Shown: one piece after another, positions 23,828 through 33,061 of the stretch
Layout: the number at the start of each line of letters is the position of its first letter
Numbering within the stretch: position 1 is the stretch's first letter
Assembly: GCA_035295125.1 (NCBI GenBank)
Contig: DATGJP010000008.1
Location: 186,001 to 250,000 of the forward strand
Length of the DNA: 64,000 nt
Origin: JAICMB01 sp035295125
GTDB lineage: Bacteria; Acidobacteriota; Terriglobia; Bryobacterales; Bryobacteraceae
Direction of reading: 5' to 3'
Program-made: the position numbers and the translations under genes
The notes under the pieces: model-generated
Databases searched by the model: none
The model's input: only the letters and a program-made list of their open reading frames with translations
What the model was told of the DNA's origin: nothing

Positions 23828-26063
23828 CTCCGAGGTAGCGGGCACGCGAAACCGCCTGCCCCACCTTTCGCTCCAACACCTCGGCGCTCCAGTGTTGTTG
23901 CTGGTCATCCTGGCTGGGTTTTACTGGCGGCTCGTTCTCACGTATCAGTTCGACTGGCTTTCCAGTCCTGATATCGCGATGCAGGTTTTGCCGTGGTTTG
24001 AGGAAGACGCTCGGCAGATGCATAGCGGGCACCTGCCGACTTGGGATCCGCATACGTGGGGCGGCCAGCCCCTGCTGGCGCAGGCACAGCCGGGCGGGGC
24101 GTACCCGCTCAACTGGATTCTGTTTCGCTGGCCGCTGCAGCACGGGCACATCAATGTCGTGGCGCTGCAGTGGTATTACGTGCTGGAACGGTGGATGGCG
24201 GCGTTGTTCTGCTACCTGCTATGCCGCGATCTGGGCTGTTCGCGCACGGCGTCAATCGTGGGCGGTTTGATTTTCGCGCTGTCGAGCTATATAGGAAATA
24301 CCGATTGGCCGCAGATGGTGAACGGAGCCCTGTGGGCTCCCTTGATCCTGATGTTTGCCTTGCGAGTTGGGCGTGGGGACCGGCCGCTGGCCAGTTCCGC
24401 GCTGTGCGGGCTGTTCTGGGGTGTGTCTTGGCTCAGCGGCCATCACCAGGCGCCGCTCTTTACGTCCCTGACGGTCGCCGGCGTCTGGTTGTACTACATC
24501 CTGCGGAGCGGGCGGATCAATTGGCGGGTAGCGCGATACGGAGCGCTGGCGGTGGCACTGATGGGGCTGGTGGGCGCATTTCAGACGCTGCCCGCGAGCG
24601 AGTATGGGCATCTCGCCAAACGCTGGGTGGACGCCGGTGACGCGCTGGGTTGGAACCAGGTGGTTCCCTATTACGTTCACCAGCGCTACTCCATGAAGTT
24701 GTGGTCGCTGGTGGGGATCGTGTACCCGGGCTTGCATCAGAACGCCGATCCGTTTCTCGGAGTGGTGGCGTTCACGCTCGCGATGATCGGGGTTGCGACT
24801 GCGTGGAAGGAACATGCGGTGAAGATCATGGGTGCTGTGGCGATCGGCGGGCTCATCTATTCGCTCGGCGCCAATAGCGTGTTTCAGGGATTGCTGTATG
24901 CGGTGGTTCCGACGGTGGAGAAAGCACGGACGCCGTCGATGTCGGTCTTTATTTGGTCGTTGGGCGCGGCGGCGCTGGCCGCATTCGGCGTTGATCGTGT
25001 GGGACGGCTGCGCGAATCGGTTTGGGGTGGACGATTTGCCGCTGGATTGCTCGCATTTGGGCTGTTCACGTGGGGGCTCATGCTGGCGGTCATGTTCGCG
25101 AATCACGTGACATGGCCGAATGACGACCGGGTCGGGATATCGGCGCTGTGCGCCGTCCTGCTCGCGGCGCTGTTGTATGCGTGGCGGACCGGAAACCTGG
25201 GATACGGCCCGGCCGGTGCGCTGGTGGTTTGCCTGTTGCTGCTGGAGTTGGGGAATAGCTCGGGCATGACGTTCGGCGACCGCGCGAATGCAGATCAGCG
25301 GCAGTTCCTGGACCGTGCCTGGGGAAGCCGCGATGTGGCCGATTTCCTGAATGCGCAGCCGAAGCCGTTTCGCGTCGGCGTGCAGGAAGACGTGCTCGCG
25401 CCAAATTGGGCGGAATACTACGATCTGGACACCATACAGGCGTATGGCGCGAGCGTGCTGTCGGATTTTCGCGAGGTCGAATTCTTCACGCCGCAATCGA
25501 AGAAGCTCCTCAACCAGCGGTACAGCGTCGGCCGGCAGCCGCAGATGCCCGGTGAGCAGACGCTGTTCGAAGGCGCGAATGGGGTGAAGGTGTTCTACTA
25601 TCCGGACGCTTTTCCGCGTGCCTGGGCAGTTCACGAGATCGTGGCGTTGAAGTCGAAGGACGAGGGGCGATCGATGGTCACGGATCACCTGGATGAACTT
25701 CGCTCCAAGGCGATGATGTTGCAGCCAGCTCTGACGCTGCCGGCTTGCAGCGGCAACGACCAGGTCAATATCACGCGGTACTCGCCGGAGCGAGTCGGCA
25801 TACGCGCCAACATGACTTGCGACGGGATGGTGGTTCTGTCCGACAACTACTATCCGGGATGGAAAGCCATGGTGGACGGCAAGGCGTCGGACATTCACGA
25901 AGTGAACCTTACGATGCGCGGCGTTCTGGTGCCGGCGGGATCGCACGAGGTGCAGTTTGTGTATCGGCCGGCGCGAGTATTTGCCGCCGGGGCAATTACG
26001 GCGATCGGAATGATTGGGGCGTGCGTTCTCGTGTACGCCGGTCGCAGGAGGGCAATCTCCTGA
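23811..26063 (+). CDS. YfhO-family membrane protein (GT-C type), copy 1
   Basis: This 750-residue polytopic protein has about a dozen helices. The first external loop has the YfhO pattern SPDIAMQVLPWF, then LPTWDPHTWGGQPLLAQAQPG. The C-terminal soluble domain (from about 560) ends with the conserved VVLSDNYYPGWKA and VPAGSHEVQF, then a last helix. YfhO proteins are thought to be GT-C glycosyltransferases that move a sugar from a polyprenyl carrier to an envelope polymer. In Bacillus subtilis YfhO acts with CsbB in decorating lipoteichoic acid. Here it sits between murG and murC, not a usual dcw position. Start at ATG 23811, within the murG end. It is a close paralogue of the next gene. The acceptor is unknown. 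Confidence 0.85.
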   Translation: MAPRASSEVAGTRNRLPHLSLQHLGAPVLLLVILAGFYWRLVLTYQFDWLSSPDIAMQVLPWFEEDARQMHSGHLPTWDPHTWGGQPLLAQAQPGGAYPLNWILFRWPLQHGHINVVALQWYYVLERWMAALFCYLLCRDLGCSRTASIVGGLIFALSSYIGNTDWPQMVNGALWAPLILMFALRVGRGDRPLASSALCGLFWGVSWLSGHHQAPLFTSLTVAGVWLYYILRSGRINWRVARYGALAVALMGLVGAFQTLPASEYGHLAKRWVDAGDALGWNQVVPYYVHQRYSMKLWSLVGIVYPGLHQNADPFLGVVAFTLAMIGVATAWKEHAVKIMGAVAIGGLIYSLGANSVFQGLLYAVVPTVEKARTPSMSVFIWSLGAAALAAFGVDRVGRLRESVWGGRFAAGLLAFGLFTWGLMLAVMFANHVTWPNDDRVGISALCAVLLAALLYAWRTGNLGYGPAGALVVCLLLLELGNSSGMTFGDRANADQRQFLDRAWGSRDVADFLNAQPKPFRVGVQEDVLAPNWAEYYDLDTIQAYGASVLSDFREVEFFTPQSKKLLNQRYSVGRQPQMPGEQTLFEGANGVKVFYYPDAFPRAWAVHEIVALKSKDEGRSMVTDHLDELRSKAMMLQPALTLPACSGNDQVNITRYSPERVGIRANMTCDGMVVLSDNYYPGWKAMVDGKASDIHEVNLTMRGVLVPAGSHEVQFVYRPARVFAAGAITAIGMIGACVLVYAGRRRAIS

Positions 26064-28330
26064 CCGCCTCAACTGCACCAGGGAACGCGCTGCTGGGCCG
26101 GCGTTTTGCCGTGCCGATCGTGCTGCTGCTGATCATCGCGGCGTTCTACTGGAAACTTGTCCTCACGTACCAGTTCGATTGGATGTGGAGTCCGGACATG
26201 TCGGAGCAACTGCTCCCCTGGTTCGAAGAGGAAACCCGCCAGCTACAGCATGCGCGTTTTCCGCTGTGGGATCCGCACGTGTGGGACGGCCAGCCGCTGC
26301 TGGCGCAGGCGCAACCCGGCGCAGCGTACCCCCCCAACTGGCTCTTGTTCTTCCTGCCGCGGCGGCACGGCCACATCAATGTGGCGGCTCTGGAATGGTA
26401 CTACGTGCTCGAACGCTGGATGGCGGCCTGTTTCTGCTATCTGCTGTGCCGGGATCTGGGATGTTCGAGAGGCGCGTCGATGATCGGCGGTCTGATCTTC
26501 GCGCTTGCAGGATATGTCGGTACGAACGATTGGCCCCAGATGGTTAATGGGGCGGTTTGGGCGCCGCTCGTTTTCATGTTCGTAATGCGGGCGGGCCGGG
26601 GATACCGCCCCATCGAAAGCGCGGCTTGGTGCGGTTTGTCTTGGGGCGTTTCCTGGCTGAGCGGCCATCACCAGGTGCCGATTCTGATCTCGCTTTCGGC
26701 AGGCGGGCTGTGGTTGTACTACATTCTGCGCGATCGCCGGGTGAATTGGACGATGGTGAAACTGGCTGCCGTGTCCGTAGTCATTATGGTGATGGTCGGT
26801 GCTCTGCAGACTCTTCCCGCCACTGAATACGGCAGGCTCTCGAAGCGCTGGTCCGGAGCGCTGGAACCCACGTCGTGGAAACAGTCGATTCCGTACTACG
26901 TGCACACCCGCTATTCGCTAAAGGTGCATTCTCTTTTCGGCCTGATCATTCCAGGAGTCCACGAAACCGCTGATCCGTTCGTCGGTGTCGCGGCGCTTGC
27001 GATGGCTGTAGTCGGAGTCGCCGCAGCCTGGAGAATGCATGCCACGAAGGTACTGACTGCAATTGCGGTTGGCGGCATCATTTATTCGCTCGGCGTCAAC
27101 AGCGTGTTTCAGGGTGTTCTTTACGCGGTGATGCCGATGGTAGAAAAGGCTCGCGCGCCTTCCATGGCGATCGCGATATTTTCGGTGGGTGTCGCGGGGT
27201 TGGTGGCGCTGGGGGCGGATCGGGTCGCGGAGTTGGGCGGCGCGCGGTGGTTTCGGCAACTGACCGCCGGTATCGCGGGAATCGGGTTCTTCATATGGGC
27301 GCTTATGGTAGGCGCGATCTTCATTAACCACTTGAGCTGGCCTCCGATCGACGATCGAGTGGGTATTACAGGGGTATGTGCCATCCTCGTCGCGCTTCTT
27401 CTTTATGGGTGGCAATTGGGGAATGTCGGGCGCCGCACCGCGATGGCGCTGCTGGCAATGATTGTGCTGCTGGAAGTCGGAAATGTGAGCACCATGAATT
27501 TCGCGGACCGCAACGAGGCCGATGCGCGAAAGTTCCTGGATCAGACGTGGGGGCACGCGGAGATCGCCAATTACCTGAATACTCAACCGAAGCCGTTCCG
27601 GGTGAACGTCCAGGAGGAAGCGCTGGCGCCGAATTGGGCCGAGTTTCATAATTTCGACGGCTACACAGCGTACACTGCCACGCTCACGACGAACTTCATC
27701 AATATCGAGTTTTATTCCCCGCAAACCCGCAAGATCTTCGGCGTGGGATATACCGTGGCGCGGCAACCGGATGTTCCCGACGCCCAGGTCGCGTTTGAGG
27801 GCGAAAACGGGATCAAGGTTTTTCGAAATCCCGGGGTGTTTCCCAGGGCGTGGGCGGTGCACGAGATCGTTCATCTTAATTCCTGGGACGAAGGTATTGG
27901 GATAATCGCGAATCACACCGACGACCTGCATTCGAAGGCCATGATGATGAAGGCGGGTCCGGCGATCCAGACGTGCGGTGGAAACGATGACGTGCAGTTT
28001 GCGCGGTACGACCCGGAGCGGGTGTCGATACGGACGAACCTGGCATGTGACGGCATGGTGGTGCTGTCCGACAACTACTATCCGGGATGGAAGGCGACCG
28101 TAGACGGGAAGCCGACCACGATTTATGAAGTGAACCTGGCCATGCGCGGGGTAGCGGTGCCGGCGGGTTCGCACGAGGTGGAATTCAAATACCGGCCCGC
28201 ATCGGTGTATGCCGGGGCGGCCCTATCATTATTTGGTGTCATGGCCGCGTTCGCCGTATCCGCTTTAGGACGGCGGCGGGGTGATAACCCATTGACTTAC
28301 GTGACCAAAGCCGAAACAATACAAGATTAA
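26060..28330 (+). CDS. YfhO-family membrane protein (GT-C type), copy 2, probable CTG start
   Basis: This 756-residue tandem paralogue of the gene before it has the same external loop motifs (SPDMSEQLLPWF, FPLWDPHVWDGQPLLAQ) and the same C-terminal VVLSDNYYPGWKA and VPAGSHEVEF. The best start is CTG at 26060: it overlaps the previous TGA stop as CTGA and stands 7 nt behind a perfect AGGAGGG (26046-26052). It puts about 15 residues before the first helix, matching copy 1. The only upstream standard start that fits is GTG at 26021, which overlaps copy 1 by 43 bp and lacks a good ribosome site. Its TAA lies 1 bp before murC. The two copies presumably differ in donor or acceptor. Confidence 0.85.
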   Translation: MTASTAPGNALLGRRFAVPIVLLLIIAAFYWKLVLTYQFDWMWSPDMSEQLLPWFEEETRQLQHARFPLWDPHVWDGQPLLAQAQPGAAYPPNWLLFFLPRRHGHINVAALEWYYVLERWMAACFCYLLCRDLGCSRGASMIGGLIFALAGYVGTNDWPQMVNGAVWAPLVFMFVMRAGRGYRPIESAAWCGLSWGVSWLSGHHQVPILISLSAGGLWLYYILRDRRVNWTMVKLAAVSVVIMVMVGALQTLPATEYGRLSKRWSGALEPTSWKQSIPYYVHTRYSLKVHSLFGLIIPGVHETADPFVGVAALAMAVVGVAAAWRMHATKVLTAIAVGGIIYSLGVNSVFQGVLYAVMPMVEKARAPSMAIAIFSVGVAGLVALGADRVAELGGARWFRQLTAGIAGIGFFIWALMVGAIFINHLSWPPIDDRVGITGVCAILVALLLYGWQLGNVGRRTAMALLAMIVLLEVGNVSTMNFADRNEADARKFLDQTWGHAEIANYLNTQPKPFRVNVQEEALAPNWAEFHNFDGYTAYTATLTTNFINIEFYSPQTRKIFGVGYTVARQPDVPDAQVAFEGENGIKVFRNPGVFPRAWAVHEIVHLNSWDEGIGIIANHTDDLHSKAMMMKAGPAIQTCGGNDDVQFARYDPERVSIRTNLACDGMVVLSDNYYPGWKATVDGKPTTIYEVNLAMRGVAVPAGSHEVEFKYRPASVYAGAALSLFGVMAAFAVSALGRRRGDNPLTYVTKAETIQD

Positions 28331-28331
28331 A

Positions 28332-29705
28332 ATGTTTTTCAAGCCCCAACACCTCCACTTCACCGGAATCGGAGGGATTGGTATGAGCGGAATCGCCGAG
28401 GTGTTGCTCAATTTGGGGTATCAGATCAGCGGGTCGGACCTGAAGCTGAGCCCAACGACGGACCGGTTGGCGAAATTGGGCGCGACAGTATTTGAGGGCC
28501 ACGCTGAGGAGAACGTGGCGGGGGCTAAAGCGGTGGTGGTGAGCTCGGCCGTGGACGCTCGCAATCCGGAGGTGATGGAAGCGCGGCGGCTCGGCATTCC
28601 CGTAATCCCCCGAGGTGAGCTGCTGGCCGAGTTGATGCGGCTGAAGTACGGGATTGCGATCGCCGGCAGCCACGGGAAGACGACCACCACTTCGCTCACG
28701 GCGACGATCCTGAGCGCCGGCTCACTCGACCCGACCGTGGTGGTGGGCGGCAAGGTCGGGCTGATGGGCGGTTCGAACGCCCGTGTCGGAAACAGCGATT
28801 TCCTGGTGGTGGAGTCGGACGAAAGCGACGGCTCGTTTTTGAAGCTGAGTCCGATTCTCGTAGTGGTCACGAATATCGACCGTGAGCACCTGGATCACTA
28901 TTCGGATATTGACGAGATCCGGGATGCATTTCGCGATTTCGTCAACAAGGTGCCGTTCTACGGCGCGGTAATCATGTGCCTGGATGATGAAAACGTACAG
29001 CAGGTGCTGCCGTCGGTGAACCGGCGGGTAATCACGTACGGCACCAGCTCGCAATCCGACTTGCGGATCGTGGAGTCGTCGTGCGGGCACTTTTCGTCGC
29101 ATTTTCGCGTCATGGGCCGCGGGCGGGACCTGGGTGAGTTTCAACTTCGGATCCCCGGGCGGCATAATGTACTGAATGCCACGGCGGCAATCGCTGTCGG
29201 GCTGGAGCTGGACGTCAAACTGGAGACGATTCGCGAGGCGCTGGCGAGTTTCACGGGTGTGGAGCGGCGGTTTCAGACGCGGGGCGAGGTGCGCGGGATT
29301 ACGGTCATCGACGATTACGGCCATCATCCTACGGAGATCCGGGCGACGCTCGCCGCGGCGCGGTTGTGTGACTTCCGGCGGGTCCTGGCTATCTTCCAGC
29401 CGCACCGGTATACCCGCACTGCGGCACTAATGGACGAATTTGCCCGTAGCTTTCACGAGGCGGACGCGGTCTATCTGCTGGATATCTACGCGGCATCGGA
29501 ACAGATGATTGACGGAGTCACAAGCCAGGTCCTGGCGGAACGCATGCGCGAGTTCGGTCATCGTTCGGTGGAGTACGTGGGGACGAGCGAGGGCGCGGTG
29601 GAGGCGGTTCTCGGGGCGGCGCGGGAGCAGGACCTGGTCCTCACATTGGGGGCGGGAAATGTTTGGCAGGCGGGCGAGCGCCTGCTTGAAAGGTTGCGTG
29701 CCTGA
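28332..29705 (+). CDS. murC: UDP-MurNAc:L-alanine ligase
   Basis: This 457-residue ligase starts the stem peptide. The N-terminal domain has FTGIGGIGMSGIAEVL and SGSDLK. The ATP loop is GSHGKTTTT, followed by VVESDESDGSF, the central NIDREHLDHY and the C-terminal GRHNVLNA and DDYGHHPTEI. All mark MurC, as opposed to Mpl. The gene starts 1 bp after the second yfhO-like gene. Its stop overlaps the ftsQ ATG by one base. murB and ddl, which often lie between murC and ftsQ, are absent here. Confidence 0.97.
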   Translation: MFFKPQHLHFTGIGGIGMSGIAEVLLNLGYQISGSDLKLSPTTDRLAKLGATVFEGHAEENVAGAKAVVVSSAVDARNPEVMEARRLGIPVIPRGELLAELMRLKYGIAIAGSHGKTTTTSLTATILSAGSLDPTVVVGGKVGLMGGSNARVGNSDFLVVESDESDGSFLKLSPILVVVTNIDREHLDHYSDIDEIRDAFRDFVNKVPFYGAVIMCLDDENVQQVLPSVNRRVITYGTSSQSDLRIVESSCGHFSSHFRVMGRGRDLGEFQLRIPGRHNVLNATAAIAVGLELDVKLETIREALASFTGVERRFQTRGEVRGITVIDDYGHHPTEIRATLAAARLCDFRRVLAIFQPHRYTRTAALMDEFARSFHEADAVYLLDIYAASEQMIDGVTSQVLAERMREFGHRSVEYVGTSEGAVEAVLGAAREQDLVLTLGAGNVWQAGERLLERLRA

Positions 29706-30526
29706 TGGCCCAGTCGGCGGCAAAGGCGAAGAGTTCGGCGAGAAGAAGCGCCGCGCGATACGTCGTGTGGGGAATGTTCCTGTTCTTCGGAGCCGTAGGG
29801 TTGATCTATGGCGCGCAACAGTTTGAGCAGTTCCTGATTACCGATCCACGATTTGTGCTGGTGGTGCCCACCGATTACGGGCAGGAGAGCCCCAGCCTGC
29901 ACATTGACGGCATACACTACGCGCCACGGAAGCAGGTGATGCGCGTCTTCGCCGGCGATTTGGGACATAGCGTTTACCTGCTGCCGCTGGCCGACCGGCA
30001 GCGTGCCCTGCTGCGCGTGAGCTGGGTCAAGGAAGCGACGGTGGTGCGGTTATGGCCGAACCAGGTGACCATTCACATCGTAGAACGGCAGCCGTCGGCG
30101 TTCCTCGAGTTCAAGAACGACGAGATTTCGCGATGGGCGTTGATCGATTCCGACGGCGTGATTCTGGACCCGCCGGACCGCTCGTCTTTCCATCTTCCGG
30201 TGCTTACCGGAGTAGTGGCTGGGGACCCGCAAGCCTTGCGCGGAGTGAAAGTACGTCGAATGCAGGGTCTTTTGAAGGAACTGGGGCCGCTGGGCGACAA
30301 GGTTTCCGAGGTCGATGTTTCAGACCTGGATGATTTGAAGGTAACGCAGCAAATGCAGGACCACGCAATCGTACTTATACTCGGCGACCGCAGTTTCCGT
30401 AGCCGCTTGCAGCATTTTATCGATCACTATCCGGACATTCAGCGGCGGATGCCCAACGCAACCGTTCTCGATCTGCGTCTCGATGATCGTATTACGGTAG
30501 TGCAGGGGGTGCCCAATGGGGCGTAA
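29705..30526 (+). CDS. ftsQ: Cell division protein FtsQ
   Basis: This 273-residue bitopic protein has a basic cytoplasmic N-terminus (about 1-18), one membrane helix (about 19-40, VVWGMFLFFGAVGLIYGAQ), a POTRA-like domain around 62-135 (LHIDGIHYAPRKQVMRVF, WVKEATVVRLWPNQVTIHIVERQP) and a beta domain to the C-terminus. FtsQ links early and late divisome parts through FtsL and FtsB. Length and order are normal. It overlaps ftsA by 11 bp. Confidence 0.93.
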   Translation: MAQSAAKAKSSARRSAARYVVWGMFLFFGAVGLIYGAQQFEQFLITDPRFVLVVPTDYGQESPSLHIDGIHYAPRKQVMRVFAGDLGHSVYLLPLADRQRALLRVSWVKEATVVRLWPNQVTIHIVERQPSAFLEFKNDEISRWALIDSDGVILDPPDRSSFHLPVLTGVVAGDPQALRGVKVRRMQGLLKELGPLGDKVSEVDVSDLDDLKVTQQMQDHAIVLILGDRSFRSRLQHFIDHYPDIQRRMPNATVLDLRLDDRITVVQGVPNGA

Positions 30527-31718
30527 GAACCCAGTGCTGGCTTGCGGGCTGGACGCCGGCAGCATGTACACGCGTTGCGTAGTTTGTGAAGTCGTCGACG
30601 GCTGCCTGCGCTATTTGAGTCACTCGGAGATTTCGTCGCAGGGATGGAGCAAAGGGCGGCTGTCGGATGAGCCGGCGCTCTCGGAATGCGTCCGCATGGC
30701 GGTGGCGGAGGCGGAAGCCAAGGCCGGAATATCGATCGGACAGTTTGTTTTGGGGATCGGCGGACCGGGCGTTGAGGGCGTGAATGCCCATGGGCTCTAC
30801 GAATTCGGACGGCCCCGTCAGATCACGCAGGATGAGATTAATTACGCGATCGAAAAGGCAGTTCGGGGGCGTCTCGAGCATGGCCGCGTTTTGACGCAGG
30901 TGCTGCCGCAGGATTTCACGCTGGACGGCCGGGCGGGGTATCGCTATCCGCTAGGCCCGACGTGTTCGCGCCTGGAGGCGAATGTCTACCTGATTTCGGC
31001 CTCGGCGCAGGAGCACGAGTTAATGCTCACGGCGGCGCACCAGGCGCACATGGCCGTCGAGGAGACAATTTTCGAGCCAGTGGCGGCGGCGTACTCGTCG
31101 ATTCTGCCGGATGAGCGGGCGCGGGGGATCGCGCTGCTCGATATCGGGTGGCATTCGAGCGGGCTGGTGGTGTACGACGGAGACGCGATGTTGGTGGCGA
31201 AGCCGCTGCCGATCTCGGCGGATCACTTTACGCGCGACGTCGGGTTTGGGCTCAAGGTCAACTACGAGGATGCCGAGCGCCTGAAGATCGAATACGGGTG
31301 CGCCATGTTGGGGCTGACGGCGGACAACAGCCTCTTGGAGGTGCCGTCGCCGGAAGGGCGGCTGCCTCGTGAAACGACCCGCCGGCAGCTTAACGAGATT
31401 CTCGAAGCGCGCGCCGAGGAGCTGTTCTTCTTTGTAAAGAAGGAACTGGAAGAGGTCGGCATGGATCAGGCGCTGCTGGAAGGCATCGTGCTGACCGGCG
31501 GTGGAGCGCTCTTGAACGGCATGTGCGATATGGCCGAGCGCGTCTTGAATTGCTCTGCGCGCAATGGCCTGGTAGTGGGAATCGAGAAATGGCCGGATGA
31601 GTTGCACAACGCGCTTTGGACGACGGCGGCGGGTCTCGCGATGTATTCCGCGCGCATGAAGATGAAGCGCGAGTCAAAACGCAAAGCTCCGGGCTTGGTG
31701 GGACTTGTTTTGAAGTAA
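30516..31718 (+). CDS. ftsA: Cell division protein FtsA
   Basis: This 400-residue actin-like ATPase anchors FtsZ to the membrane. It has the phosphate-1 motif (LACGLDAGSMYTRCVV), the 1C domain, phosphate-2 (GIALLDIGWHSSGLVVY) and the adenosine loop VLTGGGALLNGM. The C-terminal tail (SKRKAPGLVGLVLK) is a plausible amphipathic membrane-targeting helix, though weakly charged. It overlaps ftsQ and is followed 19 bp later by ftsZ. Confidence 0.95.
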   Translation: MGRKNPVLACGLDAGSMYTRCVVCEVVDGCLRYLSHSEISSQGWSKGRLSDEPALSECVRMAVAEAEAKAGISIGQFVLGIGGPGVEGVNAHGLYEFGRPRQITQDEINYAIEKAVRGRLEHGRVLTQVLPQDFTLDGRAGYRYPLGPTCSRLEANVYLISASAQEHELMLTAAHQAHMAVEETIFEPVAAAYSSILPDERARGIALLDIGWHSSGLVVYDGDAMLVAKPLPISADHFTRDVGFGLKVNYEDAERLKIEYGCAMLGLTADNSLLEVPSPEGRLPRETTRRQLNEILEARAEELFFFVKKELEEVGMDQALLEGIVLTGGGALLNGMCDMAERVLNCSARNGLVVGIEKWPDELHNALWTTAAGLAMYSARMKMKRESKRKAPGLVGLVLK

Positions 31719-31737
31719 GCATTACAGGGGGAAGATT

Positions 31738-32964
31738 ATGGACGCGTTGAAATTCACGATTCAAGAAGACGAACCGCTCCAGGGCACCAAGATCAAAGTG
31801 ATCGGGGTCGGGGGCGGCGGTTCGAACGCAGTCGCTCGCATGATGAACGAAGGAGTTGCGGGCGTCGAATTCTACGTCATCAACACCGACGGACAAGCTC
31901 TCAACGCGTCCCCGGTGCCGAACAAGGTGATGATCGGGAATAAGGTGACGCATGGCCTGGGGGCGGGCTCGGATCCGTCAATCGGGCGGCAGGCGGCGCT
32001 GGAAGATACGGAGCGCATTATCGAGATACTCGAAGGCTCCGACATGGTGTTCATTACGGCGGGCCTCGGCGGCGGGACGGGCACTGGCGCGGCGCCCGTG
32101 ATCGCGTCGCTGTCAAAGGAACTGAACGCGCTGACAGTGGCAGTGGTCACGAAGCCGTTCGGTTTCGAAGGCCCGCGGCGGATGAAGCAGGCGGAAAAGG
32201 GACTGGCGGAAATCGGCGCGACGGTCGACACCGTGATTTCAGTGCCCAACGACCGGCTGCTCGACCTGGTTCCCAAAGAAACGAGTTTCTTTGAGGCCTT
32301 TCGGTTCGCCGACGATATTCTCCGGCAGGCAGTGCAGGGGATCAGCGATATCATTGTGACCCCGGGTTTAATCAATCGCGACTTTGCCGATATCCGGACA
32401 ATCATGCTCGGGATGGGTTACGCGATGATGGGCTCGGCCTCGGCCCGGGGCGAGAACGCGGCGATCGAGGCCGCGAGGCAGGCGATCGGGTCGCGGCTGA
32501 TGGAGGAAGGCGGTGTTCGGGGCGCGCGCGGCGTGCTCATCAACATCACGGGTTCGGCGCGGCTTAGCCTTTATGACGTGAACGAGGCGTGTTCGATGAT
32601 TCGCAAGGCGACCGAGAATGAGGACGCGCAGATCAATTTTGGCGTTGTTTTGAATGAGTCGATGCAGGATGAGGTGAAGATCACCGTTATCGCGACGGGA
32701 TTCGAGCGGGCGCATCTGCCGGAGTTGAACAAACACATGGCGACGTCGCCGATGGTTCCGCAGCGCGCTCCGACGCCGGAGCCGCGGATTACGGAAGTTC
32801 CCGCGATGCCTGCTCCGGCTCCTGTGTATGAGACTCCGATGCGCATGGTGGAAGAGGCACCGGCGCCTCCGCCTCCACCGCAGATTCAGGAGGAGCCAGC
32901 GATTAGTGTGAATGATCTGGATGTGCCGGCTTATTTGCGTCGCGAGCGGCGGCTGTTTCAGTAG
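31738..32964 (+). CDS. ftsZ: Cell division protein FtsZ
   Basis: This 408-residue tubulin-like GTPase forms the Z ring. It has the glycine-rich IKVIGVGGGGSNAVARM, the tubulin signature GGGTGTGAAPVIA, the T7 loop with the catalytic Asp in RDFADIRTIM, and ITGSARLSLYDVNEA. After about residue 335 comes a Pro/Ala-rich linker, then a conserved C-terminal peptide (LDVPAYLRRERRLF) that binds FtsA. A clear AGGGGGAAGATT Shine-Dalgarno region precedes the ATG. It is the last gene of the cluster, and hairpin-forming repeats follow. Confidence 0.98.
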   Translation: MDALKFTIQEDEPLQGTKIKVIGVGGGGSNAVARMMNEGVAGVEFYVINTDGQALNASPVPNKVMIGNKVTHGLGAGSDPSIGRQAALEDTERIIEILEGSDMVFITAGLGGGTGTGAAPVIASLSKELNALTVAVVTKPFGFEGPRRMKQAEKGLAEIGATVDTVISVPNDRLLDLVPKETSFFEAFRFADDILRQAVQGISDIIVTPGLINRDFADIRTIMLGMGYAMMGSASARGENAAIEAARQAIGSRLMEEGGVRGARGVLINITGSARLSLYDVNEACSMIRKATENEDAQINFGVVLNESMQDEVKITVIATGFERAHLPELNKHMATSPMVPQRAPTPEPRITEVPAMPAPAPVYETPMRMVEEAPAPPPPPQIQEEPAISVNDLDVPAYLRRERRLFQ

Positions 32965-32972
32965 GGTGGAGC

Positions 32973-33051
32973 GGGCTTAAGCCCATCGAGCGCTGTAAGG
33001 TGGCGCAGGCGGTTTCGCCTGCGCGCTCCCGGTGAGTCCAAAGGCAGGCTG
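32973..33051. repeat. Hairpin and repeat block downstream of ftsZ
   Basis: Three parts follow the ftsZ stop: a 12-bp palindrome GGGCTTAAGCCC (32973-32984); a strong hairpin with a perfect 9-bp stem, GCGCAGGCG-GTTT-CGCCTGCGC (33003-33024), which is a copy of the family also at 4666, 19987, 50110, 51180 and 56911; and a CCCGGTGAGTCCAAAGGCAGG block shared with 20095-20120. No U tract follows the hairpin, so an intrinsic terminator is not assured, although the stem could stop or protect the long dcw transcript. Confidence 0.75.
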
Positions 33052-33061
33052 GGTAAATACA

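Noticed and set aside
24252..26078. 608-codon open frame on the minus strand opposite the first YfhO gene
   Set aside because: Composition (Arg, His, Gln) and lack of motifs mark it as a shadow of a real membrane protein gene.
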